Assembly: GCF_039908635.1 (NCBI RefSeq)
Contig: NZ_CP150918.1
Span: 4,480,001-4,544,000 of the forward strand
DNA length: 64,000 nt
Direction of reading: 5' to 3'
Origin: Pseudomonas purpurea
GTDB lineage: Bacteria > Pseudomonadota > Gammaproteobacteria > Pseudomonadales > Pseudomonadaceae
Part shown: positions 54,856 to 64,000 of the stretch, piece after piece
Layout of the letters: the number at the start of each line of letters is the position of its first letter
Position numbering within the stretch: position 1 is the stretch's first letter
Translations under genes and position numbers: made by a program
The notes under the pieces: model-generated
What the model was told of the DNA's origin: nothing
Database searches by the model: none
What the model saw: only the letters and a program-made list of their open reading frames with translations

Positions 54856-55776
54856 ATGAGCGCAAGGCACTTTCTCTCCCTGATGGATTGCACGCCCGAA
54901 GAGCTGGTCAGCATGATCCGTCGAGGCATTGAGCTCAAAGACCTGCGTAACCGCGGCGTACTGTTCGAGCCTTTGAAAAACCGCGTTCTGGGGATGATTT
55001 TCGAGAAATCCTCAACCCGCACACGCCTGTCATTCGAGGCCGGCATGATCCAGCTCGGCGGCCAGGCGATTTTCCTGTCGCCACGTGACACCCAACTGGG
55101 CCGTGGCGAGCCGATCGGCGACTGCGCCATTGTCATGTCGCGCATGCTTGATGCCGTGATGATCCGCACCTTTGCCCACAGCACCCTGACCGAGTTTGCC
55201 GCCAACTCCCGCGTACCGGTGATCAACGGCCTGTCCGACGACCTGCACCCGTGCCAGTTGCTGGCCGACATGCAGACCTTCCTTGAACACCGCGGCTCGA
55301 TTCAAGGCAAGACCGTGGCCTGGATCGGCGACGGCAACAACATGTGCAACAGCTATATAGAAGCGGCGATTCAGTTCGACTTCCAGTTGCGCATCGCCTG
55401 CCCTGAAGGCTACGAACCCAACCCTGACTTCGTGGCCAAAGCCTTCGATCGAGTGACCATCGTCCGCGATCCTCGGGACGCCGTACTCGGCGCCCACCTG
55501 GTCAGCACTGACGTCTGGACCTCCATGGGCCAGGAAGAAGAAACCGCCAAGCGGCTCAAGCTGTTCGCGCCATTCCAGGTCAATCGTGCCTTGCTCGACC
55601 TGGCCGCGCCGGACGTATTGTTCATGCATTGCCTGCCCGCGCACCGCGGCGAAGAAATCAGCCTCGACCTGCTCGACGACCCACGCTCGGTCGCGTGGGA
55701 CCAGGCCGAAAACCGTCTGCACGCACAAAAGGCCCTGCTCGAATTTCTCGTTACGCCGGCGTACCACCACGCATGA
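54856..55776 (+). CDS. argF: Ornithine carbamoyltransferase, anabolic
   Basis: 306 residues from [20 protein letters not shown]; an ATG one codon upstream is also open. The carbamoyl-phosphate site [11 protein letters not shown] and [11 protein letters not shown] are visible, as is the ornithine-binding [11 protein letters not shown]. It makes citrulline from ornithine in arginine synthesis. An ArgR site in its promoter supports repression by arginine. The next gene overlaps by 4 bases. Confidence 0.97.
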   Translation: MSARHFLSLMDCTPEELVSMIRRGIELKDLRNRGVLFEPLKNRVLGMIFEKSSTRTRLSFEAGMIQLGGQAIFLSPRDTQLGRGEPIGDCAIVMSRMLDAVMIRTFAHSTLTEFAANSRVPVINGLSDDLHPCQLLADMQTFLEHRGSIQGKTVAWIGDGNNMCNSYIEAAIQFDFQLRIACPEGYEPNPDFVAKAFDRVTIVRDPRDAVLGAHLVSTDVWTSMGQEEETAKRLKLFAPFQVNRALLDLAAPDVLFMHCLPAHRGEEISLDLLDDPRSVAWDQAENRLHAQKALLEFLVTPAYHHA

Positions 55777-56882
55777 GCCATCCATTACTGCTGAACCTGC
55801 GTAACCTGGCCTGCGGCTATCAGGACCAACGGGTCGTCCAGAACCTCAACCTGCACCTGAATGCTGGCGACATCGGTTGCCTGCTCGGCTCGTCCGGTTG
55901 CGGCAAGACCACCACGTTGCGGGCAATCGCCGGTTTCGAACCGGTGCATGAAGGCGAAATACAACTGGCCGGCGAAACCATCTCCAGTGCCGGTTTCACC
56001 CTGGCACCGGAGAAACGCCGGATCGGCATGGTGTTCCAGGATTACGCCCTGTTCCCGCACCTGAGCGTGGCCGAGAACATTGCCTTCGGCATTCGCAAGC
56101 ATCCGCAAAAAGATCGGGTCACCGAGGAAATGCTCGAGCTGGTCAACCTGAAAAACCTCGGCAAGCGCTTCCCTCACGAACTCTCTGGCGGTCAGCAGCA
56201 ACGTGTGGCACTGGCTCGCGCACTGGCGCCGGAACCGCAACTACTGCTGCTCGACGAGCCGTTCTCCAACCTCGATGGCGAATTGCGCCGCAAGCTCAGC
56301 CACGAAGTGCGCGACATCCTCAAGGCCCGTGGCACCAGCGCGATTCTGGTGACCCACGACCAGGAAGAAGCCTTCGCCGTCAGTGATCAGGTCGGCGTGT
56401 TCAAAGAGGGTCGCCTGGAGCAGTGGGACACGCCTTACAACCTGTACCACGAACCGCAGACACCGTTTGTGGCGAGCTTTATCGGTCAGGGCTACTTCAT
56501 TCGCGGCCAACTGCACTCCCCGGAGTCGGTGCAAACCGAGCTTGGCGTTCTGCGCGGCAATCGCGCCTATACCTGGCCTACGGGTGGCGCGGTTGATGTA
56601 CTGCTGCGCCCGGACGATATCGTTTATGCGCCAGACAGTGACTTGAGAGCACGGATTGTCGGCAAGACCTTCCTCGGTGCCTCGACGTTGTATCGCTTGC
56701 AACTCCCCACGGGCAGCCAACTGGAATCGATCTTCCCAAGCCATGCCGACCATCTGGTCGGCGCCGATGTCGGTATCCGCGTGGCCGCCGAACACCTGGT
56801 GTTGTTCCAAGCCAGCGGCAGCACGGCAGCGCAGATTCCAGCGGTCGAATCCGGTGTTCGGCGATACAGCGCCGCTAACTGA
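55773..56882 (+). CDS. ABC transporter ATP-binding protein
   Basis: 369 residues from [20 protein letters not shown]. Walker [15 protein letters not shown]-loop [14 protein letters not shown], signature [15 protein letters not shown], Walker [14 protein letters not shown] and switch His in [13 protein letters not shown], followed by a TOBE-like C-terminal domain. The layout is that of ferric-iron or polyamine/phosphonate importers (FbpC/PotA type). No permease or binding protein gene is adjacent, so the partner genes must be elsewhere. Co-translated with argF, the same pairing I recall in P. aeruginosa. Confidence 0.9.
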   Translation: MSHPLLLNLRNLACGYQDQRVVQNLNLHLNAGDIGCLLGSSGCGKTTTLRAIAGFEPVHEGEIQLAGETISSAGFTLAPEKRRIGMVFQDYALFPHLSVAENIAFGIRKHPQKDRVTEEMLELVNLKNLGKRFPHELSGGQQQRVALARALAPEPQLLLLDEPFSNLDGELRRKLSHEVRDILKARGTSAILVTHDQEEAFAVSDQVGVFKEGRLEQWDTPYNLYHEPQTPFVASFIGQGYFIRGQLHSPESVQTELGVLRGNRAYTWPTGGAVDVLLRPDDIVYAPDSDLRARIVGKTFLGASTLYRLQLPTGSQLESIFPSHADHLVGADVGIRVAAEHLVLFQASGSTAAQIPAVESGVRRYSAAN

Positions 56883-56896
56883 TACACGCGAAAAAA

Positions 56897-56916
56897 TGTG
56901 GGAGCTTGCTCCCACA
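56897..56916. terminator. Single REP palindrome, likely bidirectional terminator
   Basis: TGTGGGAGCTTGCTCCCACA, a perfect palindrome with 9-bp arms around TT, flanked by AAAAAA on the left and ATTTTT on the right, between convergent genes. It is a solitary REP unit rather than a REPIN. Confidence 0.8.
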
Positions 56917-56924
56917 GCTATTTT

Positions 56925-57395
56925 TCACGTACGGCCAATATCCGCGAACTTCGCCTGGGTATGTTCCGCCAACACCGCCGGCGCCAACTCCACCTCAAGT
57001 CCCCGCCGCCCCGCACTGACAAAAATACTCACGAATGGCTGAGCCGAATTGTCGATAAAGGTGCGCAAGCGCTTCTTCTGCCCGAGTGGGCTGATGCCTC
57101 CCAGCAGATAACCCGTCGACCGTTGTGCGGCCGCGGGATCAGCCATTTCAACTTTCTTCACCCCCGCCGCGTGTGCCAGCCCCTTCAAGTCGAGACTTCC
57201 GACCACCGGCACCACCGCCACCAGCAACTCGCCTTTTTCACTGGCCGCCAACAGCGTCTTGAACACCTGCGCCGGGTCCAGCCCCAGTTTTTCCGCGGCC
57301 TCCAATCCATAGGACGCGGCTTTCGGATCATGTTCGTAACTGTGCACGCGATGTTCGGCACGAACTTTTTTCAGCAGGTCCAATGCAGGGGTCAT
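56925..57395 (-). CDS. ybaK: Cys-tRNA(Pro) deacylase YbaK
   Basis: 156 residues, [20 protein letters not shown]. The INS-like editing fold: [34 protein letters not shown] and [15 protein letters not shown]. It hydrolyses mischarged Cys-tRNA-Pro in trans. It is convergent with the ABC ATPase gene, and its 5' side faces the glp regulon. Confidence 0.93.
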   Translation of the reverse strand: MTPALDLLKKVRAEHRVHSYEHDPKAASYGLEAAEKLGLDPAQVFKTLLAASEKGELLVAVVPVVGSLDLKGLAHAAGVKKVEMADPAAAQRSTGYLLGGISPLGQKKRLRTFIDNSAQPFVSIFVSAGRRGLEVELAPAVLAEHTQAKFADIGRT

Positions 57396-57620
57396 GGCAG
57401 CTCCAAGCCAGCGAGAGAAAAAATCGTTACCGCAAGATTCTAGGTCATACCCGTTGAAAAGGCTCTACCTCAAGACCGTTTCGCCGCTGTAGGGCCGGCC
57501 GTCCACAGACTTTTGCCAACTGACCCGACACTGTCAACGCGATCATTCACACAACTAATAGTTGAAAAGTGACTGATGGTTCACTTTCGACCTTTGACAG
57601 CAGTGTTTCTTGTCTATATT

Positions 57621-57649
57621 TTTTCGAATCTGAATACCATACGAAACAT
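57621..57649. promoter_or_regulatory. Candidate GlpR operator half-sites before glpF
   Basis: TTTTCGAAT and ATACGAAACAT lie 9 bases apart and resemble the E. coli GlpR half-site (ATGTTCGAT-like) on opposite strands. An unrelated inverted repeat AAAGTGA/TCACTTT with an 8-nt spacer is at 57566-57587. These occupy the 369-bp ybaK-glpF gap. Assignment is by similarity and context only. Confidence 0.45.
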
Positions 57650-57764
57650 CCTGCGCAGCACCCAGCAGCAAAGCCGAGACCAGGATGGGGATCCTGCCTC
57701 GGTGAAAATCGCGCTCAGACCCTTCGGAAACAGCGCCCGACAACAACAAAAACCGAGGTTTTCA

Positions 57765-58616
57765 ATGACAACTGCTTTACAACAACCGTCACTCTCCGGC
57801 CAATGCATGGCCGAGTTTCTGGGGACTGCGTTACTGATCTTCTTCGGCACGGGTTGCGTTGCCGCGCTCAAGGTTGCGGGTGCGAGCTTCGGCTTGTGGG
57901 AAATCAGCATCATCTGGGGGGTTGGCGTCAGCATGGCGATCTACCTGACCGCTGGCGTTTCCGGTGCCCACCTGAACCCGGCCGTGAGCATCGCGCTGTG
58001 CGTTTTCGCTGACTTTGAAAAACGCAAACTGCCGTTCTACATCATCGCCCAGGTCGCTGGCGCCTTCTGCGCAGCGCTGTTGGTTTACACGCTTTATAGC
58101 AACCTGTTCTTCGATTACGAACAAACCCACCACATCGTCCGCGGCACACAAGCCAGCCTGGAAACGGCGTCGGTGTTCTCCACCTACCCGCATCCGGCAC
58201 TGTCTACTGGCCAGGCGTTCCTGGTGGAAGTGATCATCACGGCCATTCTGATGGGCGTGATCATGTCCCTGACCGATGACAACAACGGCCTGCCGAAGGG
58301 TCCGCTGGCGCCCCTGCTGATCGGCCTGCTGATTGCGGTAATTGGCAGCGCGATGGGCCCGCTGACCGGTTTTGCGATGAACCCGGCGCGAGACTTCGGT
58401 CCGAAGCTGATGACTTTCTTCGCTGGCTGGGGTGAAATTTCCTTCACTGGCGGCCGTGATATTCCGTACTTCCTGATTCCGGTATTCGCCCCCATCGTGG
58501 GTGCCTGCCTCGGCGCTGCCGCCTATCGCGGGCTGATTGCCCGTTATCTGCCCAACGCCACACCTGCTACAAAGGATGCAGAACAGGCCATTGACGGCAA
58601 ACCAAGAATTTCTTGA
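57765..58616 (+). CDS. glpF: Glycerol uptake facilitator GlpF
   Basis: 283 residues from MTTALQQPSLSGQCMAEFLG. Aquaglyceroporin fold with six TM helices and both NPA boxes (HLNPAVSIALCVF and FAMNPARDFGPKL). It admits glycerol through the inner membrane. First gene of glpF-glpK. Confidence 0.96.
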   Translation: MTTALQQPSLSGQCMAEFLGTALLIFFGTGCVAALKVAGASFGLWEISIIWGVGVSMAIYLTAGVSGAHLNPAVSIALCVFADFEKRKLPFYIIAQVAGAFCAALLVYTLYSNLFFDYEQTHHIVRGTQASLETASVFSTYPHPALSTGQAFLVEVIITAILMGVIMSLTDDNNGLPKGPLAPLLIGLLIAVIGSAMGPLTGFAMNPARDFGPKLMTFFAGWGEISFTGGRDIPYFLIPVFAPIVGACLGAAAYRGLIARYLPNATPATKDAEQAIDGKPRIS

Positions 58617-58692
58617 AACCGATGGCGCGAGATCCTGCCCAACCTGATCTCGCGCTTGCGCCCTCTCCCTTATTTCGTCCAAGGCAATCGAC

Positions 58693-60199
<1,507 letters not shown>

Positions 60200-60294
60200 G
60201 CCAGGCTCTGGACCCTTAAAGGGTTCTAACTGGTAGGGAGCGGATTCCTGCGGCATCATGGGCAAATTTTGCACGGCAGCCCAAAGGAAGCCCC

Positions 60295-61050
60295 ATGAAT
60301 CTGCCTCCCCGTCAGCAGCAAATCCTCGAACTGGTCCGCGAACGCGGCTACGTCAGCATCGAGGAAATGGCTCAGCTGTTCGTCGTCACACCGCAAACCA
60401 TCCGCCGCGATATCAATCAATTGGCGGAAGTAAATCTGTTGCGTCGCTACCATGGCGGCGCAGCCTACGACTCCAGCGTAGAAAACACCGCCTACGCCAT
60501 GCGCGCCGATCAGATGCGCGATGAGAAACAACGCATCGGCGAAGCCATCGCCAAGCAAATCCCCGATCATGCCTCGCTGTTCATCAACATCGGCACCACC
60601 ACCGAGTCCATCGCTCGGGCGCTGCTCAATCACAGCCACCTGAAAATCATCACCAACAACCTGAACGTCGCGACCATGCTCAGTGCCAAGGACGACTTCG
60701 ACGTCCTGCTGACGGGCGGCAACGTGCGGCGTGATGGCGGTGTGGTGGGCCAGGCCAGCGTCGACTTCATCAACCAGTTCAAGGTCGACTTCGCGCTGGT
60801 GGGCATCAGCGGTATCGACGAAGACGGCAGCCTGCTGGACTTCGACTATCAGGAAGTGCGCGTCTCCCAGGCGATCATCGCCAACGCCCGGCAAGTCATC
60901 CTGGCCGCCGACTCCAGCAAGTTCGGGCGTAACGCCATGATTCGCCTGGGGCCGATCAGCCTGATCGATTGCCTGGTCACCGACCAGCAGCCGGTGCCGG
61001 CGCTGGCTCAACTGTTGAATCAACACAAGATTCGGCTGGAAGTCGTTTAA
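60295..61050 (+). CDS. glpR: Glycerol-3-phosphate regulon repressor GlpR (DeoR family)
   Basis: 251 residues from [20 protein letters not shown]. The DeoR HTH is in [20 protein letters not shown]. The sugar-phosphate sensory domain has [28 protein letters not shown] and [16 protein letters not shown]. It represses glpD and glpFK without glycerol-3-phosphate. Its place between glpK and glpD is as in P. aeruginosa from memory. Confidence 0.95.
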   Translation: MNLPPRQQQILELVRERGYVSIEEMAQLFVVTPQTIRRDINQLAEVNLLRRYHGGAAYDSSVENTAYAMRADQMRDEKQRIGEAIAKQIPDHASLFINIGTTTESIARALLNHSHLKIITNNLNVATMLSAKDDFDVLLTGGNVRRDGGVVGQASVDFINQFKVDFALVGISGIDEDGSLLDFDYQEVRVSQAIIANARQVILAADSSKFGRNAMIRLGPISLIDCLVTDQQPVPALAQLLNQHKIRLEVV

Positions 61051-61074
61051 CCCCACCCGACAGCAAAGCTCCCC

Positions 61075-61206
61075 TGTGGCGAGGGAGCTTGCTCCCGCTC
61101 GGCTGCGCAGCAGACGCAAATCAGACGATATGTTCTTCCTGAAAAACCGCGCCCACCGGTTTTAGGGCTGCTTCGCAGCCCAGCGGGAGCAAGCTCCCTC
61201 GCCACA
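61075..61206. repeat. REPIN, class A
   Basis: TGTGGCGAGGGAGCTTGCTC with its inverted copy and the internal GGCTGCGCAGCAGACG. It fills half of the 332-bp glpR-glpD gap. Confidence 0.92.
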
Positions 61207-61324
61207 AAAGCACTCCCAGCCTCATTCAATGTTCGGAAACTTTCCTTTGGCGGCCCTTCGATCAGTATTTTCAATCGAAGTTGACTGGCTGCGGGCGGCT
61301 TTATGGGCTACCATTTTCGCAAAT

Positions 61325-61338
61325 GAACATTAATGTTC
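61325..61338. promoter_or_regulatory. Palindrome GAACATTAATGTTC, probable GlpR operator before glpD
   Basis: A perfect 14-bp palindrome extended to AATGTTCGAAT, which matches the GlpR half-site. A second half-site-like AATGTTCGGAA is at 61229-61239. Both precede glpD. Confidence 0.6.
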
Positions 61339-61382
61339 GAATTCCAATACGATCAGATCATAAAAGATCGCGAGGCCTGCTC

Positions 61383-62921
61383 ATGACCACCTCTACCTTG
61401 CCTGCTCCACCGCTTGCCGAAGTCTATGATGTTGCCGTTATTGGCGGCGGGATCAACGGCGTAGGGATTGCAGCAGACGCAGCCGGTCGCGGTCTTTCGG
61501 TGTTCCTTTGCGAAAAGGACGATCTGGCCAGCCACACCTCGTCGGCCAGCAGCAAGCTGATCCACGGTGGCCTGCGCTACCTCGAACATTATGAGTTCCG
61601 CCTGGTGCGCGAAGCCCTGGCCGAACGCGAAGTGCTGCTGGCCAAGGCCCCGCACATCGTCAAGCAGATGCGCTTCGTACTGCCACACCGCCCGCACCTG
61701 CGCCCGGCGTGGATGATCCGCGCCGGCCTGTTCCTCTATGATCACCTGGGCAAGCGGGAAAAACTCGCAGGCTCCAACAGCCTGAAGTTCGGTGCCGACA
61801 GCGCGCTGAAAAGCGAAATCACCAAAGGCTTCGAATACTCAGATTGCTGGGTCGACGACGCCCGCCTCGTGGTGCTGAACGCCATGGCTGCCCGCGAAAA
61901 AGGCGCTCACGTTCATACACAAACCCGCTGCGTCAGCGCCCGCCGCAGCAAAGGCTTGTGGGAACTGAACCTGGAACGCACCGATGGCAGCCTGTTTTCG
62001 ATCCGCGCCAAGGCGCTGGTGAACGCTGCCGGCCCATGGGTCGCCAAGTTCATCAAGGACGACCTGAAGATGGAATCGCCTTACGGCATCCGCCTGATCC
62101 AGGGCAGCCACCTGATCGTGCCGAAGCTGTACGAAGGCGAGCACGCGCACATCCTTCAGAACGAAGACCAGCGCATCGTGTTCACCATTCCGTACCTCAA
62201 TCACTTCACCCTGATTGGCACCACTGACCGCGAATACACCGGCGACCCGGCAAAAGTGGCGATCACCGAAGGCGAAACCGATTACCTGATCAAGGTCGTC
62301 AACGCCCACTTCAAGAAGCAAGTGAGCCGCGACGACATCGTGCACACCTATTCCGGTGTTCGCCCGCTGTGCAACGACGAATCCGACAACCCATCGGCTG
62401 TCACACGCGACTACACCCTGGCGCTGTCCGGCAGTGGCGAAGAAGCACCGCTGCTGTCGGTGTTCGGCGGCAAGCTGACCACCTACCGCAAACTGGCCGA
62501 ATCGGCCATGGCGCAGCTGACGCCGTACTTCACGCACATCAAGCCAAGCTGGACCGCCACCGCGCCCCTGCCGGGCGGCGAAGACATGACCACGCCACAA
62601 GCCTTGAGCGCCTTGATTCGCGACAAGTTCGACTGGGTGCCAACCGAAATTGCCCGCCGCTGGGCCACCACCTACGGCAGCCGCACCTGGCGCATGCTTG
62701 AGGGCGTGCAGAACCTCAGCGACCTGGGCGAACACTTGGGTGGCGGCCTCTACACCCGCGAAGTCGATTACCTGTGCAGCGAAGAGTGGGCCACCACCGC
62801 CCACGACATCCTGTGGCGCCGCAGCAAACTCGGGCTGTTCACCACCCCGGCGGAACAACAGAACGTGCAGCACTACCTGAACAAGGTCGAGCAGAACCGC
62901 AGCAAGATCGAAGCGGCCTGA
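61383..62921 (+). CDS. glpD: Aerobic glycerol-3-phosphate dehydrogenase GlpD
   Basis: 512 residues from MTTSTLPAPPLAEVYDVAVI. The FAD-binding GxGxxG is in VIGGGINGVGIAAD, followed by the conserved SSASSKLIHGGLRYLEHYEF and FTLIGTTDREYTGDP. The C-terminal helical domain is complete (WLWRRSKLGL-like segment ILWRRSKLGLFTTP). It feeds electrons from glycerol-3-phosphate to quinone at the inner membrane. Last gene of the regulon, ending in a strong terminator. Confidence 0.97.
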   Translation: MTTSTLPAPPLAEVYDVAVIGGGINGVGIAADAAGRGLSVFLCEKDDLASHTSSASSKLIHGGLRYLEHYEFRLVREALAEREVLLAKAPHIVKQMRFVLPHRPHLRPAWMIRAGLFLYDHLGKREKLAGSNSLKFGADSALKSEITKGFEYSDCWVDDARLVVLNAMAAREKGAHVHTQTRCVSARRSKGLWELNLERTDGSLFSIRAKALVNAAGPWVAKFIKDDLKMESPYGIRLIQGSHLIVPKLYEGEHAHILQNEDQRIVFTIPYLNHFTLIGTTDREYTGDPAKVAITEGETDYLIKVVNAHFKKQVSRDDIVHTYSGVRPLCNDESDNPSAVTRDYTLALSGSGEEAPLLSVFGGKLTTYRKLAESAMAQLTPYFTHIKPSWTATAPLPGGEDMTTPQALSALIRDKFDWVPTEIARRWATTYGSRTWRMLEGVQNLSDLGEHLGGGLYTREVDYLCSEEWATTAHDILWRRSKLGLFTTPAEQQNVQHYLNKVEQNRSKIEAA

Positions 62922-62940
62922 TCGATATTCCGGTTAAACG

Positions 62941-62972
62941 AAAGCCCCTGAATCTCATGATTCAGGGGCTTT
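62941..62972 (+). terminator. glpD terminator
   Basis: AAAGCCCCTGAATC/GATTCAGGGGCTTT, 14-bp stem with a TCAT loop and T run. Confidence 0.94.
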
Positions 62973-63001
62973 TTGCATTCTGATGCCCATCACAGATCCA
63001 C

Positions 63002-63091
63002 TGTGGGAGCGAGCTTGCTCGCGATAGGGCCCGCACATCCAACATTGAGCTCGCCTGGCACACCGCTATCGCGAGCAAGCTCGCTCCCACA
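63002..63091. repeat. REPIN, class B
   Basis: TGTGGGAGCGAGCTTGCTCG and the inverted copy, the same class as the copy at 14795, in the glpD-aatJ gap. Confidence 0.92.
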
Positions 63092-63117
63092 GGGGAAGTG
63101 CCGGGCACAGGATTGCA

Positions 63118-63162
63118 TTCGGTTTTCCGAACGCGACCCTGTGGTCAATTCGGTAAACCGGA
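63118..63162. promoter_or_regulatory. Two AauR-type inverted repeats upstream of aatJ
   Basis: TTCGGTTTTCCGAA at 63118-63131 is a perfect match to the TTCGGN4CCGAA site I recall for the AauR response regulator of P. putida. A second copy TTCGGTAAACCGGA at 63149-63162 has one mismatch. They lie about 90-120 bp upstream of the sigma-54 element, the usual position for an enhancer. Confidence 0.7.
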
Positions 63163-63238
63163 TTAATAACCGGGGAAAATACCGTCACAAATACTTAATA
63201 GCCTTCTAAATCAATACGTTGATGCGAGCCACCTGGCC

Positions 63239-63254
63239 TGGCACGACTCATGCT
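63239..63254 (+). promoter_or_regulatory. Sigma-54 promoter (-24/-12) of aatJ
   Basis: TGGCACGACTCATGCT: the GG and GC are 10 bases apart, and it differs from TGGCACGN4TTGCW in one base. It lies about 120 bp before the aatJ start, with the AauR-type sites upstream. Confidence 0.72.
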
Positions 63255-63372
63255 CTACACTCTGGGACGAATGCCGGATGTGCCAACACTTCAGGAGCCG
63301 TCAAGGCATTCGCAGTACAAAAAAAGGGCCGATGAACTGGCTCCATATAAAAACAATGTCGAGGAAAATTTG

Positions 63373-64000
63373 ATGCGCATCGTTCCCCATCTTCTGGGCG
63401 CAGCTATCGCTGCCGCACTGATTAGCACTCCAGTTTTCGCAGCCGAACTCACCGGCACGCTGAAGAAGATCAAAGAGTCCGGCACCATCACCCTGGGCCA
63501 TCGCGACGCTTCCATTCCGTTTTCCTACATCGCGGACGCTACCGGCAAACCGGTCGGCTACTCCCACGATATTCAGCTGAAAATCGTCGAAGCCATCAAA
63601 AAAGACCTGGACATGCCTAACCTGCAGGTCAAGTACAACCTGGTCACCTCGCAAACCCGTATTCCGCTGGTGCAGAACGGCACCGTGGACGTCGAGTGCG
63701 GCTCCACCACCAATAACGTCGAGCGTCAGCAACAAGTTGACTTCTCTGTCGGCATCTTCGAAATCGGTACGCGTCTGCTGTCCAAAAAGGACTCGACCTA
63801 CAAGGATTTCGCTGACCTCAAAGGCAAGAACGTCGTGACCACCGCAGGCACCACGTCCGAGCGCATCCTCAAGTCGATGAACGCCGACAAGCAGATGGGC
63901 ATGAACGTCATCTCCGCCAAAGACCACGGCGAGTCCTTCCAGATGCTGGAATCGGGCCGCGCTGTTGCCTTCATGATGGACGATGCGCTGCTGGCCGGTG
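63373..64000 (+). CDS. aatJ: Acidic amino-acid ABC transporter binding protein AatJ/GltI, 3' end cut by window
   Basis: At least 209 residues from MRIVPHLLGAAIAAALISTP, a signal peptide ending at AAEL or similar. The mature part has the family GTITLGHRDASIPFSYIADA (ligand-binding entry) and DVECGSTTNNVERQQQVDFS. It binds glutamate/aspartate in the periplasm for the AatJQMP importer, the family suggested also by the upstream AauR-type sites and sigma-54 promoter. The reading frame runs off the right edge, so its stop is not seen. Confidence 0.87.
   Translation, partial: MRIVPHLLGAAIAAALISTPVFAAELTGTLKKIKESGTITLGHRDASIPFSYIADATGKPVGYSHDIQLKIVEAIKKDLDMPNLQVKYNLVTSQTRIPLVQNGTVDVECGSTTNNVERQQQVDFSVGIFEIGTRLLSKKDSTYKDFADLKGKNVVTTAGTTSERILKSMNADKQMGMNVISAKDHGESFQMLESGRAVAFMMDDALLAG

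Overview
The window is chromosomal DNA from a member of the Pseudomonas fluorescens group. The evidence is high GC content, fluorescens-type REPIN repeats, and gene content and order that match blocks I remember from P. aeruginosa: sodB-bifA-imelysin-mexVW-wapQ/methyltransferase-colSR-groESL-fxsA, then apbC/metG, rnf-nth, argG-motY-pyrC-rnt-peroxiredoxin-bfd-bfrB-grxD-argF, and glpFKRD. No rRNA, tRNA, CRISPR array, insertion sequence or intact prophage is visible.

Layout. 1-10 kb is accessory and regulatory: an edge-truncated unknown gene, an NAD(P)-binding oxidoreductase, a metallo-beta-lactamase-fold protein with a divergent LysR regulator, a PobC-like AraC regulator beside a decayed MFS transporter, a periplasmic double-Cache protein, a coiled-coil membrane protein, a steroid-dehydrogenase-like enzyme, and argP/ACT-domain protein/argO. 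10-23 kb holds sodB, the c-di-GMP phosphodiesterase gene bifA, an imelysin/di-haem lipoprotein cluster and a MexVW-type RND pump. 23-29.8 kb is an envelope block: LPS core kinase and methyltransferase, the metal-responsive ColRS system, an LTA-synthase-like transferase and a PAP2 phosphatase. 29.9-34.4 kb has groESL, fxsA, a HugZ-like gene and an SDR. 34.5-43.1 kb has apbC, metG, an Rnf operon that lacks rnfC, nth and a small envelope gene. 43.3-45.2 kb has an orphan response regulator and a low-GC unknown membrane protein. 45.3-57.4 kb has arginine and pyrimidine biosynthesis, motY, iron storage (bfd, bfrB), redox genes, a molybdopterin enzyme, argF and an ABC ATPase. 57.6-62.9 kb is the glycerol regulon. 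The right edge is the acidic amino-acid binding protein gene aatJ/gltI, cut by the window.

Several regulatory sites are readable directly: three ArgR half-sites at exact 21-bp spacing before argG and one perfect half-site before argF; a FliA-type promoter before motY; a sigma-32-type promoter before groES; two inverted repeats of the AauR type plus a sigma-54 -24/-12 element before aatJ; and a shared ColR-box-like motif upstream of both the LPS methyltransferase/kinase pair and the LTA-synthase-like gene.

Five conserved genes (a coiled-coil protein, argO, argG, a 2-Cys peroxiredoxin and glpK) are each interrupted by a single extra base in a short homopolymer, and removing that base restores the family's normal length. 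This looks more like homopolymer sequencing or assembly error than real gene loss. The strongest biological oddity is the Rnf operon: rnfA, B, D, G and E are present but rnfC is absent, and RnfB lacks its N-terminal membrane helix and carries a long tail with three diverged helical repeats.
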